The position numbers and the translations under genes are program-made. From the NCBI GenBank assembly GCA_947448025.1, contig CANFLV010000016.1, positions 1 to 64,000 of the forward strand: 64,000 nt of DNA, written 5' to 3'. Source of the DNA: Oxalobacteraceae bacterium (GTDB taxonomy: Bacteria > Pseudomonadota > Gammaproteobacteria > Burkholderiales > Burkholderiaceae_D). Positions 52,503 through 61,441 of this stretch are shown piece after piece; position 1 is the stretch's first letter, and each line of letters starts with the position of its first letter. The notes under the pieces are model-generated. The model ran no database searches. It saw only the letters and a list, made by a program, of their open reading frames with translations, and was not told where the DNA came from.

Positions 52503-53600
52503 CTAGTCAGACGCGCGCTGCAAGCTCGTCATGCTCATGTCAAGCCAGGCGCCGTTCGCTTCGGTCTGGCGCAGCCGGACGGGATACCAGTCGAGTTGCG
52601 GTGCTAACCACAGATCCAGCGTTTGTTCGAATGAACCGGGCTTGGGCGTGCGCAGAAAATGCCAGCTGCGCAGCTTGCCGGTGCCGGTGTCGATTTCTTC
52701 TTCGGCGATGACGCGCATGGTCCAGATTTCGCCATCGCGAATGCCGGCGACGAAAAGCGGGATTTCGGCGCCGACGGTAATTTTTTCACTGTCGCCGCGA
52801 CCGATGCCAGCGAGCTGCCAGATGATGCTGGCGCGATCCTGTTCACCGCCGGCGCGGGGATAGCTTTTCTCTGATGCGGAAAAGCTGATCTGGTTTCGTT
52901 CGCGGTTGAAATGCGTATTGATTTCCGATTTGCGAAAACGCTTTTCGCGATACAGTTCCGGCGCCACGCCCTGGCTGTCGATCATGCCGCTGCTGCTGAA
53001 GCTGAGCGCACTGATGAACAGCACGCCAGCGTCGCCTTCGATGACATAGCGCTCGCCATCGACTTGCCAGCGGATGGTGCCATGGCCATACGTTTTCTGT
53101 CCCTCGGCATTGGCATGCTGGACATCGTATTTCAGCGTCACGGAAGGCGGTGTGCTGAAGCGGTAGCTGGCGGCATCTGGCTCGATAGCGGGAGGCTCTC
53201 GCCGTGTCTCGGCTGCGGCTACAGGCATTGCTGCCGCAGGAACTGCTGCTACAGGCGCGGGCATGCTGAGAATTTCAGTGGGCGGGACACTGCTTTCAGC
53301 AGGCTGTACCGGCAAGACGGATGCGGCAGCTGCGCGCAGCCGGTGCTGCGTCATGGCAGGCTTGGACTTCGTCTGCACAGGTGCAGCTTGCTTGGCCGGC
53401 GTCAGGCTGACGACGGTCGGTGATGCATGCAAATTTTCATCCTTGTCCGGAAATCCGGGAAGACCGATGCCACGATCGATCGCGAACATTAGCAGCAGAT
53501 GCAAGGTGAGCGCTATCGCAGCAGGCAGGAGCCAGCGCCATTTCCGCGAAGGGTGCGCGGGGGGCGAAAGCGGCAAAAGGGCAGGAGCGGTCACGATCAT
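52503..53600 (-). CDS. DUF3108 protein with N-terminal membrane anchor and Pro/Ala linker
   Basis: 365 residues. A single N-terminal helix (WLLPAAIALTLHLLLMFAID) is followed by a long Ala/Pro/Val-rich linker (about 60-150), then a DUF3108 domain closely parallel to the downstream gene (FNRERNQISFSASEKSYPRAG, GGEQDRASIIWQLAGIGR, LDLWLAPQLDWYPVRLRQTE). The anchor-plus-linker layout resembles TonB-like or envelope-spanning tethers, though no TonB C-terminal domain is present. The two genes look like a tandem duplication followed by divergence of the N-terminus. Confidence 0.78.
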   Translation of the reverse strand: MIVTAPALLPLSPPAHPSRKWRWLLPAAIALTLHLLLMFAIDRGIGLPGFPDKDENLHASPTVVSLTPAKQAAPVQTKSKPAMTQHRLRAAAASVLPVQPAESSVPPTEILSMPAPVAAVPAAAMPVAAAETRREPPAIEPDAASYRFSTPPSVTLKYDVQHANAEGQKTYGHGTIRWQVDGERYVIEGDAGVLFISALSFSSSGMIDSQGVAPELYREKRFRKSEINTHFNRERNQISFSASEKSYPRAGGEQDRASIIWQLAGIGRGDSEKITVGAEIPLFVAGIRDGEIWTMRVIAEEEIDTGTGKLRSWHFLRTPKPGSFEQTLDLWLAPQLDWYPVRLRQTEANGAWLDMSMTSLQRASD

Positions 53601-53769
53601 GGCGCTAGTGTAAACGCAAGTCAGGCGCGCGGGATGCGTGTCACATCGTGTTTCATTTGCCAGACAGCGGCGAGATCGTGGAAAAACATGGCGCGCCTGT
53701 TTAAGCTAAGCCATTTGATTCCAGTGAATAATCTGCTACGCTGCAAGTCACTTTTCTGTGGAGACCCTG

Positions 53770-54564
53770 ATGATGAATTCTTCCATGCCAAAAATGCCCG
53801 GAATGGGCTCAATGACCGAGACCTTCGAATTCGTCAAGAATCTCTGGGGCGGCGCCGGCAAGCAAGCCATGGGCATCCCCGGCATGGTCATGCCGACGAT
53901 GTCGCTTGAGGAAGTCGATAAGCAGATCAAGGATTTGAAAGCCGTCGAATCCTGGTTGACCGTGAACATGAACATGTTGCGCGGCACGATACAGGCGCTG
54001 GAAGTGCAGAGCGCGACGATCAGTGCGCTGCAGACCATGGGGCAAAATTTCAGTGCGGCGGTCTCGTCAGCTGGAGGCGACACGACAGCGCAAAAGGCGC
54101 ATGCCGCTGCAGCGACTGCCGCTTCTGAAAAAGCGGAAGAGCGCCGTCAGTCGCGCGAGGCGATGAAAGAGGAATTCAAGAGCGGTGCAGAGAAATCAGC
54201 TGAGCAGCCGGCTGAGTCCGCGCCGGATCAGCCCGCTGCAGCGGACACCGCTGGTACAGCAGGCCTGGCTGGAAATCCGGCGCACTGGTGGAATCTGTTG
54301 CAAGACCAGTTCAAGCAAGCAGTCAGCACGGCCATGACGCCGGAGGCGATCAGCAGCATGAACACGATGGGCAATGCGGCGAAGTCAGCGATGGAATCGA
54401 TGGCGCAGTCGATCGTGCATCCGGCCGCCAAACCGGAGAAAGCCGCGCCGGCGAAACCTGCTGCGAAAACAGTCAAGAAAACGGCTGCAAAAGCCGCGAC
54501 GAAAACGGCGACAAAGCCGGCTGCAAAAAAAGTCGCCAAGCGCAAACCCGCAGCAAAGTCCTGA
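53770..54564 (+). CDS. phaM: PhaM-like polyhydroxyalkanoate granule-associated protein
   Basis: A 264-residue protein. The Met/Pro-rich N-terminus (SMPKMPGMGSMTETFEFVKNLW) and MSLEEVDKQIKDLKAVESWLTVNMNMLRGTIQ helix match the PhaM family. An Ala/Glu-rich middle and a histone-like C-terminal tail (repeats of AKTVKK, AAKAATK, AAKKVAKRK) follow. In Cupriavidus, PhaM binds PHA synthase and DNA through such a tail and links granules to the nucleoid. A tandem ATGATG opens the gene; GGAG lies eight bases before. No phaC is in the window. Confidence 0.8.
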   Translation: MMNSSMPKMPGMGSMTETFEFVKNLWGGAGKQAMGIPGMVMPTMSLEEVDKQIKDLKAVESWLTVNMNMLRGTIQALEVQSATISALQTMGQNFSAAVSSAGGDTTAQKAHAAAATAASEKAEERRQSREAMKEEFKSGAEKSAEQPAESAPDQPAAADTAGTAGLAGNPAHWWNLLQDQFKQAVSTAMTPEAISSMNTMGNAAKSAMESMAQSIVHPAAKPEKAAPAKPAAKTVKKTAAKAATKTATKPAAKKVAKRKPAAKS

Positions 54565-54583
54565 TTCGAGACCGGGCTGCCGT

Positions 54584-55027
54584 TTAACTGCGTGCAGTCC
54601 GTTTAAGCCAGCGCATCAGGCTGCCCAGCACGGGCAGCTTTTCATACAATTCCTCCGCCGCATCCCAGTAATCACGATGCATGCAGATCCGTCCATCGAC
54701 GGCGAATTGCAGATGCGTCGCGCCGCGGATGCATTGCTCCTCCTTCGCATAACGTTTCATGCGAAACAGGAAATCCCAGGTCATGAAGCCCTCCACGCCA
54801 TTAATCATCTTGTGAGTGACGACGAAGCGCGGTGCATCGACCTGCTCGAACATGTGACTGAAAATCGCGATGATTTGCGGCAGGCCCGTGACTTCATTGA
54901 AGGGGTCCTTGAAGTAGGCATCTTCGGTGTAAATCTGCCCGAGTGCCTGCACGCTGTCGCGGCTCAGGGCTTCATAAAAATCGACGACGCGCTGCAGCGC
55001 CGCCTGTTCATGCACTGTGTCGCTCAT
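54584..55027 (-). CDS. NTF2/SnoaL-like protein
   Basis: A 147-residue single-domain alpha+beta cone protein. It has LQRVVDFYEALSRDSVQALGQIYTEDAYFKDPFNEVTG, an arrangement typical of SnoaL/nuclear-transport-factor-2 folds, and HRDYWDAAEELYEKLPVLGSL at the end. Members are isomerases, hydrolases or ligand binders; a short form of this type accompanies SDR-Cfa lipid clusters. It is the last gene of the eight-gene operon and overlaps the SDR gene by four bases. Confidence 0.8.
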   Translation of the reverse strand: MSDTVHEQAALQRVVDFYEALSRDSVQALGQIYTEDAYFKDPFNEVTGLPQIIAIFSHMFEQVDAPRFVVTHKMINGVEGFMTWDFLFRMKRYAKEEQCIRGATHLQFAVDGRICMHRDYWDAAEELYEKLPVLGSLMRWLKRTARS

Positions 55028-55791
55028 AAACCGGTCGCCTTGTGCACCAGCCAGAAATACAGCCGGTAGGGTAAGATGCGCGCCAGCCGCAGCCAGTTCG
55101 TGAAGCGCGCCGGAAAATGGATATGGAAGTCGCCGCGCGTGATGCCCTGCACGATCGCGGTAGCGGCAGCGGGCGCGGACATCAATCCCGGCATCGGGAA
55201 GTCATTGGCAGCCGTCAGGGGCGTATCGACAAAGCCGGGATTGATCAGGTAGACGCCGATGCCGCGCGGGCGTAAATCGAGAAATAGCGATTCGGCGAGA
55301 TTGATCAGCGCGGCTTTTGTCGCGCCGTAAATCAGCGCCTTCGGCAAGCCGCTGTAGCCGGCTACCGACGAGACGATGCCGAGCCCGCCGCTGCCCTGTT
55401 TCAGCAAGACCGGCAAGACCACATCGAGGCAGTTCAGCACGCCGCCGACATTCAGGTCGAGCAGCTCGCGCGCCTTGATCAAATCAAAATCATCCGCACG
55501 CATTTCACTGTGCGAGCCGGCCACGATCAGCACCAGATCGATGCCTTGCCATTGCGCCAGCATCGCGTCGCGTGCCGCGACCAGCGTCCCATGTTGCGTG
55601 ATATCGAGCGTCGTCACCAGTGCCTGCGGATAGCCGGCTGCGATCGCCTCCAGCCCATCGCGACGGCGCGCCGAGAGCATCACGCGCGCACCTATCTCCA
55701 GCAGCTGGCGTGCGGTCTCTGCGCCGATGCCGGTCGAGGCGCCGATCACCCAGACGCGCTGGTCTTGCCATGACGTGATGCGCGGATTCAT
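55024..55791 (-). CDS. Short-chain dehydrogenase/reductase
   Basis: A 255-residue classical SDR with the NAD(P) motif GASTGIGAETARQL, the catalytic Ser in VSSVAGYSGLP and Tyr-x3-Lys in IYGATKAALI. The following Arg after the first strand (SARRRD) suggests NADP preference. The C-terminal 40 residues are basic and hydrophobic and may touch the membrane (WLRLARILPYRLYFWLV). Within this operon it may reduce or oxidise a modified acyl chain; that is inference. Confidence 0.88.
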   Translation of the reverse strand: MNPRITSWQDQRVWVIGASTGIGAETARQLLEIGARVMLSARRRDGLEAIAAGYPQALVTTLDITQHGTLVAARDAMLAQWQGIDLVLIVAGSHSEMRADDFDLIKARELLDLNVGGVLNCLDVVLPVLLKQGSGGLGIVSSVAGYSGLPKALIYGATKAALINLAESLFLDLRPRGIGVYLINPGFVDTPLTAANDFPMPGLMSAPAAATAIVQGITRGDFHIHFPARFTNWLRLARILPYRLYFWLVHKATGL

Positions 55792-56339
55792 GGACGCTTC
55801 GTGAACGATAGCGTGACCGAGCCTAGCCCCACGCCGAACTTGCTCATGCTGGTGCGGTTCAGCATCACGCGCCCGTCGACGAGGAACATCCAGTCATCCA
55901 TGGTCATGTGATACACGGTGCCATCGACCGGCAGCGCGAGCACATATTTCAGATTGAAGGCATTGCCGGCGGTGTTGCCGATGGCCTCGCCGACGACATC
56001 GCCGGCGGTACCGATGTAGGTATTCTTGCCGGTCTTGCGCAGGGTCCAGACGCGCCGGTCTTTCGTTCCATCGGAATAGCTGAAGTCTTCCTCGAAGGTG
56101 CCGACGTCGCCATCCCAGCGGCATTTCATCAGCACCGTGAAGCGCTTGACGACCTTGCCCGATCTATCCTGGAACATGCCCCAGGCGTCAAGCGTGCCGT
56201 TGAAATAGTCCTGCAGTTCGAGCGCCGGTTTTTCTGCGGCATAGCTGGCCGGTTCCGGTGCGCTGGCACAGGCGCCGAGCAAGAGTGTGAAGGCCAGCGT
56301 GGCCAGTAATTTCATGATGTGCATACGGGTTTCCTTCAT
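55788..56339 (-). CDS. DUF3833 lipoprotein
   Basis: A 183-residue predicted lipoprotein with signal and lipobox LLATLAFTLLLGAC|A (Cys at about residue 24). The DUF3833 domain contains LELQDYFNGTLDAWGMFQDRSG, the pattern FTVLMKCRWDG and FEEDFSYSDGTKDRRVW. DUF3833 genes regularly lie in Cfa/DUF1365/amine-oxidase clusters, but the function is unknown. It overlaps the SDR gene by four bases and starts one base after the MFS stop. Confidence 0.82.
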   Translation of the reverse strand: MKETRMHIMKLLATLAFTLLLGACASAPEPASYAAEKPALELQDYFNGTLDAWGMFQDRSGKVVKRFTVLMKCRWDGDVGTFEEDFSYSDGTKDRRVWTLRKTGKNTYIGTAGDVVGEAIGNTAGNAFNLKYVLALPVDGTVYHMTMDDWMFLVDGRVMLNRTSMSKFGVGLGSVTLSFTKRP

Positions 56340-56340
56340 T

Positions 56341-57591
56341 TTATAAGTCGCGCAAAGGTGCGCGCCAGACGATCAGTGCCGCCACGATTTTCAGCAGGCA
56401 GGGTACGACGGCATACGCGAGCAGCAGCGCCTGCATTGCGCCGGCGTCAACAACGCCCGGCGTATAACCGAGACGCTGCAAGAGCGGCAGACTGATGCCG
56501 GCCGCGAGCGCGAGATTCATTTTCGTGGCCCAGTTCCAGGCGCCGAAATACGCGCCCTCGCGCTGGCCGCTGTGGCCGGCGTTAGCGATGACGGCGGTCA
56601 GCAGCGCCGGTGGTAAGGCCAGGTCCGCGCCCAGCGCCACACCGGACAACATGCAGATCACGCCAAAGCCGGTGGCTGCGCCACTGTCCAGTACCAATAC
56701 CCAGATGAAGGCCAGCACCGCCACCAGCATGCCGATCAGCCAGGCGCGCGCTTCACCATGACGTTTCGCCAGCATGACCCATAGTGGCATGCTGGTAGCC
56801 GCAGCGACAAAATACAGCAGCAGGAACAGGCCGCTGTAATGGGCGAGCTGCAAATAATCCTTGGCAAAAAACAGGAACAGCGTGGCCGGAATCGCGGCGG
56901 CGACGCCATTGACCACGAAGGCGGTAAATAGCCAGCGAAAGCGCCGGCCGCGGAAGGGCATCATCAATGCCGCCAAGCCTTCAGACTTGGGTGCGACCAA
57001 CTTGGCCAGAACCGGCCGGTCCGCCAGCCGCAGTAGCACGATCGCGGAAAGAAACAGCATCAGGATAAACACGGGCGACAGCCAGCCCGGCGCCAGCGTC
57101 TGCTGCATGCCGGCCGCGAGGATCACGCCGGCGAGGCCGCAGGCTTCGCGCGCAGCCGTCAGGCGCGAGCGCTGGCTGACGGCTTGCGTCAAGGCGGCGC
57201 CCCAGCTTTGATGCGCAATGCTGGCGAGGCTGAAGCCGGTGTAGGTCAACATCAGCGTAAGCAGGAACCACCCCATAGGCATCGCCCGGGCAAACTCCGG
57301 CGGCTGGAACAAGCCATGAAAACCGAAGGCCAGCAGCGGTAGCGACAGCAGCACCGGCTGCTGGAAGCCACCCTTGGCCTTGCTATGGTCTATCCACCAG
57401 CCGATGGCCGGATCGATGAAGGCATCGAGTACGCGTGCCAGCAGCAGGGCGACACCGATGGCCGACAGCGACAGGCCGAAATGCTCCGCATAAAACTGCG
57501 GCACATAGACATAAATCGGCAAGGCTACCAGCGCCAGCGGCAAGCCGAACAAGCCATAGGCAAACAGGCTGGTGCGCGAGAGGGCGTTCAT
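56341..57591 (-). CDS. MFS transporter, GPH-like
   Basis: A 416-residue protein with about 12 hydrophobic helices. It has the GPH/MelB-like opening LFAYGLFGLPLALVALPIYVYVPQFYA and the substrate-proximal motif RVLDAFIDPAIGWWIDHSKAKGG, akin to the DPxxG...D of that family. Helix patterns continue to the C-terminus with no frameshift. Transporters of this type recur in the same lipid cluster and are sometimes proposed as lipid or lysophospholipid carriers, like MFSD2A. The substrate is unproven. It overlaps the chalcone-isomerase-like gene by four bases. Confidence 0.85.
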   Translation of the reverse strand: MNALSRTSLFAYGLFGLPLALVALPIYVYVPQFYAEHFGLSLSAIGVALLLARVLDAFIDPAIGWWIDHSKAKGGFQQPVLLSLPLLAFGFHGLFQPPEFARAMPMGWFLLTLMLTYTGFSLASIAHQSWGAALTQAVSQRSRLTAAREACGLAGVILAAGMQQTLAPGWLSPVFILMLFLSAIVLLRLADRPVLAKLVAPKSEGLAALMMPFRGRRFRWLFTAFVVNGVAAAIPATLFLFFAKDYLQLAHYSGLFLLLYFVAAATSMPLWVMLAKRHGEARAWLIGMLVAVLAFIWVLVLDSGAATGFGVICMLSGVALGADLALPPALLTAVIANAGHSGQREGAYFGAWNWATKMNLALAAGISLPLLQRLGYTPGVVDAGAMQALLLAYAVVPCLLKIVAALIVWRAPLRDL

Positions 57592-58121
57592 GGAGTGCCC
57601 AGCAAGGCTTTACGCAGTTCCGGTGCCGAAGTTTTCGGATCGAGCCAGATGGCGAAGAAGGCCTGTGCGAATTGGGGATCGTTGATCTCGCCTTGCAGTT
57701 TGCCGTTTAAATAAAAGCGTGCGCCCTGTCCGGGGCGGAAGATGCCGGTCAGGTGATCGCCTTCTGCGACATCGGGAAACAGCCGCGTCATACCGGCCAG
57801 CCAGGCGGTGCGTTGTGTCTCGCTGCCGAGTCCGAGTTTGCTGATTTCATCGCGGCTGGCCTCGGCAATCTTTGCACCGTTCAAATTGCGCGCATAGTGC
57901 AGGTCCAGCGCAAAGGTCGCGTCGCTGCGGTAACCCGCTTCGCCGACCCACAGCTGGGCGGCATAAATCTTCAGGCCAAACCAGCGGTAATTGCCTTCGC
58001 CGGCGAGTCGCGCCGCAGGAATTTCGGCGGCTATGTGCGGTGCGGCGGCGAACACCGGCGCGCCCATCAGCAGCGCCCACAAGAGCGAGCACAGCATCAG
58101 CCAGGCTCGCAGGGGTGTCAT
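57588..58121 (-). CDS. Periplasmic chalcone-isomerase-like protein
   Basis: A 177-residue protein with a signal peptide (LMLCSLLWALLMGAPVFA|AAP) and a chalcone-isomerase-like fold: RLAGEGNYRWFGLKIYAAQL, FALDLHYARNLNGAKIAEAS, GARFYLNGKLQGEI and FAQAFFAIWLDPKTS. Bacterial members lack the plant catalytic context and probably bind fatty acids or lipids. The frame is open 20 codons further (58181), but the ATG at 58121 overlaps the cfa stop as ATGA and begins the signal peptide. Confidence 0.82.
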   Translation of the reverse strand: MTPLRAWLMLCSLLWALLMGAPVFAAAPHIAAEIPAARLAGEGNYRWFGLKIYAAQLWVGEAGYRSDATFALDLHYARNLNGAKIAEASRDEISKLGLGSETQRTAWLAGMTRLFPDVAEGDHLTGIFRPGQGARFYLNGKLQGEINDPQFAQAFFAIWLDPKTSAPELRKALLGTP

Positions 58122-59338
58122 ATTTTTTGCAGCGTGAAGTGCGCCACATCGATACTGCCGGCGCGAAAACCACCTTCGCAATACGCGAGATAGAAATCCC
58201 AGGTGCGCTGGAAGCGTTCATCGAAACCTTGCGCCTTGACCTGCGCCAGCTGTTCGCGAAACGCCACGCGCCATTCTGCCAGCGTGCGTGCATAGTCGAG
58301 TCCGAACATGAACTGATCCGTCACGCGCAGGCCATGTTGCTCGGCGTGGCGGCGGAAGACCTCCGGCGAAGGCAGCATCCCGCCCGGGAAAATATATTGC
58401 TGGATGAAGTCGGTGCCAACGCGGTAACGTTCGAACAAGGCGTCGTCAATGACGATAGTCTGCACGCAGGCGCGTCCGCCGCTTTTCAGGTTACGTGCGA
58501 TGCATTCGAAGTAACTCGGCCAGAAGGCTTCGCCGACGGCTTCGAACATTTCAATCGAGGCGATCGCATCGAATTGGCCATCCATGTCGCGATAGTCTTG
58601 CAGGCGCAGATCAGCCTGCTCAGCCAGACCCGCATTAGCCAGACGCTGATTCGCATAACTCAACTGCTCGGTCGACAGCGTCAGGCCCGTCACATGGGCA
58701 CCGGCCTGGCGCGCCGCGAGTTCGGCAAAGCCGCCCCAGCCGCAGCCAATTTCAAGGATGCGCGCGCCAGTGCCGACTTCCAGCTGATCGAGGATACGCT
58801 GGTATTTCGCCATCTGTGCCGACTGCAGGCTTTGCGCCGCGCCCTCATTGAACAGCGCGCTCGAATACGTCATCGAAGGGTCCAGCCACATCGTGTAAAA
58901 CGCATTGCCGATGTCGTAATGCGCATGGATATTCTTGCGGCTGCCGGCGCGTGTATTGCGATTGAACAGGTGTTTGACGCGATACAGCAGATTGCCCCAC
59001 CAGGTGCCGTAAATGAGCGACTCGGCTGCCTTGCGGTTACGGATGAACAGTGCGATCAAGCCTTGCAGATTGTCCGTCGCCCAGTCGCCGGCGATATAGG
59101 TTTCGGCAAAGCCAATGTCGCCCGACTTGATTACAGCCGCGGCAATATTCCAATTATGCAGCACCAGGCCGACCGGATGCGAGCCATCGCCGAACAAGAG
59201 AGACTGGCCATCGGGCAGGTCCAGGCGCAGCGCGCCGTCTTGCAGCTTGTGCAGCATTTGCAGGATCAGCTTCATTTGGCGCGGCATGGCGCCTGCAGGT
59301 TTTACGTGATCCAGTGAATTTGTTCTTGTTATTGTCAT
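58118..59338 (-). CDS. Cyclopropane-fatty-acyl-phospholipid synthase-like SAM methyltransferase
   Basis: A 406-residue CMAS-family enzyme with SAM motif I ILEIGCGWGGFAELAA near residue 194, IASIEMFEAVG with the conserved Glu266, YIFPGGMLPSPEVF, and the Tyr in GLDYARTL. Compared with E. coli Cfa, the bicarbonate-site Cys is Ser (S160 in MTYSSALF) and the His is Gln (Q293 in CVQTIVID). It may therefore methylate an acyl double bond without closing a cyclopropane ring, as described for the furan fatty acid enzyme UfaM. The alignment was made by eye. Confidence 0.85.
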   Translation of the reverse strand: MTITRTNSLDHVKPAGAMPRQMKLILQMLHKLQDGALRLDLPDGQSLLFGDGSHPVGLVLHNWNIAAAVIKSGDIGFAETYIAGDWATDNLQGLIALFIRNRKAAESLIYGTWWGNLLYRVKHLFNRNTRAGSRKNIHAHYDIGNAFYTMWLDPSMTYSSALFNEGAAQSLQSAQMAKYQRILDQLEVGTGARILEIGCGWGGFAELAARQAGAHVTGLTLSTEQLSYANQRLANAGLAEQADLRLQDYRDMDGQFDAIASIEMFEAVGEAFWPSYFECIARNLKSGGRACVQTIVIDDALFERYRVGTDFIQQYIFPGGMLPSPEVFRRHAEQHGLRVTDQFMFGLDYARTLAEWRVAFREQLAQVKAQGFDERFQRTWDFYLAYCEGGFRAGSIDVAHFTLQKI

Positions 59339-60159
59339 CGGGTGATCTCGGTGGAAGGCAATGCCGGTTTAGTGAAGAAGGGGACGCGTTTGCGCCACAG
59401 GCGCAGCGCTTGCAGATGAATTTTTACGATGACGCCCAGCGTCATCAATGGGTACAGGAAAAAGGCTCTCAGCACCGTGCGCGTCGTGATCGCGGCGCTG
59501 ACGCCGGCGACGCTGGTATTGATCAGCAGTCCCTGCGTATCGTCATGGTCAATGCGCGCGACCGTGTGTTCAGCCATCTCGCCATTGGTCTCGCGCAGGC
59601 TGCGCAGGAAGCGGAAGCGGTAACCGCCTTCGATCGCGCAAAACGGCGAGACATGGAAGACTTTACGCGCGCTCAGTTCGACGCCATTGGCAATGCTGCC
59701 GCCGGTATCGAGCAGGTAGCAATGGCGTTCGCCGAAGGTATTGCGCACTTCGCACAGCACGGCGCGCAGGGCGCCGTCGGGCCGGTGGCAAAACCAGAAC
59801 GCGACGGGATTGAAGACATAGCCGAGCACGCGCGGGAAAGCTTGCAGCCAGATTTCACCGGTGGCGTCGTGGATGCCTTCGGCTTGCAGCAGCTGGTCGA
59901 TCCACGGCAGCAGCGCACCCTGGCCATCGCCGTGGTCGCGCTCGTGGAAAGACAACAAATTGAAACGGTTCAGTGAAAACAGCGCAGGAAATCTCGGTGC
60001 GCTGCGTTGTATGGAACGCAGCGGCAGGCGCATGAAATACACGCCGTAATCGAACTTGTGCTCGACAGGACGCAGGCGTGTGTGATGGACTTTGCCGAAG
60101 CAAATTTGCGCAGTCGCCGGCGTCGTCGCGACGCCGATTTCAGTATCAGGCCGCTGCAC
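59335..60159 (-). CDS. DUF1365 family protein
   Basis: A 274-residue protein of unknown activity. It has CFGKVHHTRLRPVEHKFDYGVYFM at the N-terminus, VLGYVFNPVAFWFCHR in the middle and HVSPFCAIEGGYRFRF later, all typical of DUF1365. This family is almost always adjacent to an amine-oxidase-like flavoprotein and a Cfa-like methyltransferase, as here. It overlaps both neighbours (14 bases with the flavoprotein gene, four with the methyltransferase). Confidence 0.88.
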   Translation of the reverse strand: MQRPDTEIGVATTPATAQICFGKVHHTRLRPVEHKFDYGVYFMRLPLRSIQRSAPRFPALFSLNRFNLLSFHERDHGDGQGALLPWIDQLLQAEGIHDATGEIWLQAFPRVLGYVFNPVAFWFCHRPDGALRAVLCEVRNTFGERHCYLLDTGGSIANGVELSARKVFHVSPFCAIEGGYRFRFLRSLRETNGEMAEHTVARIDHDDTQGLLINTSVAGVSAAITTRTVLRAFFLYPLMTLGVIVKIHLQALRLWRKRVPFFTKPALPSTEITR

Positions 60160-61441
60160 GTAATGTTGCCTGTTCCGACACAGTGTGCAGGATCGCCTCA
60201 GCCACGGCCAGTCCCGACTTCAGGCCATCTTCATGGAAGCCATATCCGGTCCACGCGCCGGCGAACCAGGTCCGCATGGTTCCCTGGATTTCCGGAAGGC
60301 GGGTTTGCGCATGGATGGCGGCGTGATCGAAGACCGGATGTGCATAATCGTATTCGCCCAGTATCAATGCCGGTGCCGGTTCATCAATGGGATTCAGTGA
60401 CACGATCACAGGCGTGGTAAAAGGCAGCGGCTGCAGCTGGTTCAGCAGGTAGTGCACACAGACGCGCGGCTCGCGGCTGTTCTCACTCTGGTAATTCCAG
60501 GCGGACCAGGCTTTGCGCTGCTGCGGCAGGCAGCTGGCATCGGTATGCAACACCGCACGATTGGGCTGGTAGCCGACGGCGCCGAGGATGCTGCGCTCAG
60601 CGGAGGACGCATCGCTGAGCATGGCCAGGCTCTGGTCGCTGTGCGCGGCCAGCACGACGTGGTCGAAATTTTCGATGCCGAGGCGGCTTTCGACTTGTAC
60701 TTCATTGATGTCCTCATGGCGTACACGGCGAATCGAGCGCACCGGCGCATGCAGATGCTTGTCCGGAATCGCCGCCAGCATCTTGTCGACGTAATGCCGC
60801 GCGCCGCCGGTGACGGTACGCCATTGCGGCCGGTCATTGACTTGCAGCAGGCCGTGGTTATGACAGAAGCGCACGAAGGTCGCCACCGGAAAGGCCAGCA
60901 TTTGCGCCGTTGGACAAGACCAGATGCAGCCGGCCATGGGTAGCAGATACCAGTCGCGGAATTCATCGCTGTAGCGGTGTTTTTTGAGAAAGTCGCCGAG
61001 CGAATCTTCGGCGTCCGCGGCGCCGGCGACGGCCAGTGCCGTGCTTTGTTTGTTAAAGCGCAAGACATCGCGCAACATGCGCAAAAAACGCGGGCTGAGC
61101 AAATTGCGTCGCTGTGCAAAGACCGTATCGAGATTCGCGCCGGCCCATTCGAGCGTGCGCCCGCCCAGCGGCAGCTTCACGGAAAACGACATGTCGGTGC
61201 TGCTGGTATCGATATCGAGTTCGTCGAACAGGCGGATCAGGTTTGGATAAGTCTTGTGATTGAAGACGAGGAAGCCGGTATCGACGCCATAGGTCTTGCC
61301 GTCTAGCGTGACGTCGACAGTATGCGTATGTCCACCGAAATAATCATTTGCTTCGAGCAAAGTGACGCGGTGGCCAGCCTGTGACAGGCGATACGCGCAC
61401 GATAAGCCGGAAATTCCGGATCCGACGACGGCAATCTTCAT
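60146..61441 (-). CDS. FAD-dependent amine-oxidase-like oxidoreductase
   Basis: A 431-residue flavoprotein. The dinucleotide-binding motif is VVGSGISGLSCAYRLSQAG at residues 5-23 with Glu at the end of strand 2 (LLEANDYFGG). KTYGVDTGFLVFNHKTYPN and the C-terminal FAD segment TWFAGAWTGYGFHEDGLKSG are characteristic of the family found with DUF1365 and Cfa. In furan fatty acid synthesis a related flavoprotein desaturates the methylated acyl chain. It is the first gene of the operon; AGGAGCG precedes the ATG by about eight bases. The leader region 61442-61588 should hold the operon promoter. Confidence 0.88.
   Translation of the reverse strand: MKIAVVGSGISGLSCAYRLSQAGHRVTLLEANDYFGGHTHTVDVTLDGKTYGVDTGFLVFNHKTYPNLIRLFDELDIDTSSTDMSFSVKLPLGGRTLEWAGANLDTVFAQRRNLLSPRFLRMLRDVLRFNKQSTALAVAGAADAEDSLGDFLKKHRYSDEFRDWYLLPMAGCIWSCPTAQMLAFPVATFVRFCHNHGLLQVNDRPQWRTVTGGARHYVDKMLAAIPDKHLHAPVRSIRRVRHEDINEVQVESRLGIENFDHVVLAAHSDQSLAMLSDASSAERSILGAVGYQPNRAVLHTDASCLPQQRKAWSAWNYQSENSREPRVCVHYLLNQLQPLPFTTPVIVSLNPIDEPAPALILGEYDYAHPVFDHAAIHAQTRLPEIQGTMRTWFAGAWTGYGFHEDGLKSGLAVAEAILHTVSEQATLRAAA

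Noticed and set aside
57872-59317. 481-codon plus-strand frame across the Cfa and chalcone-isomerase-like genes
   Set aside because: It spans two overlapping minus-strand genes with clear domains; the product is low-complexity and unlike any family.
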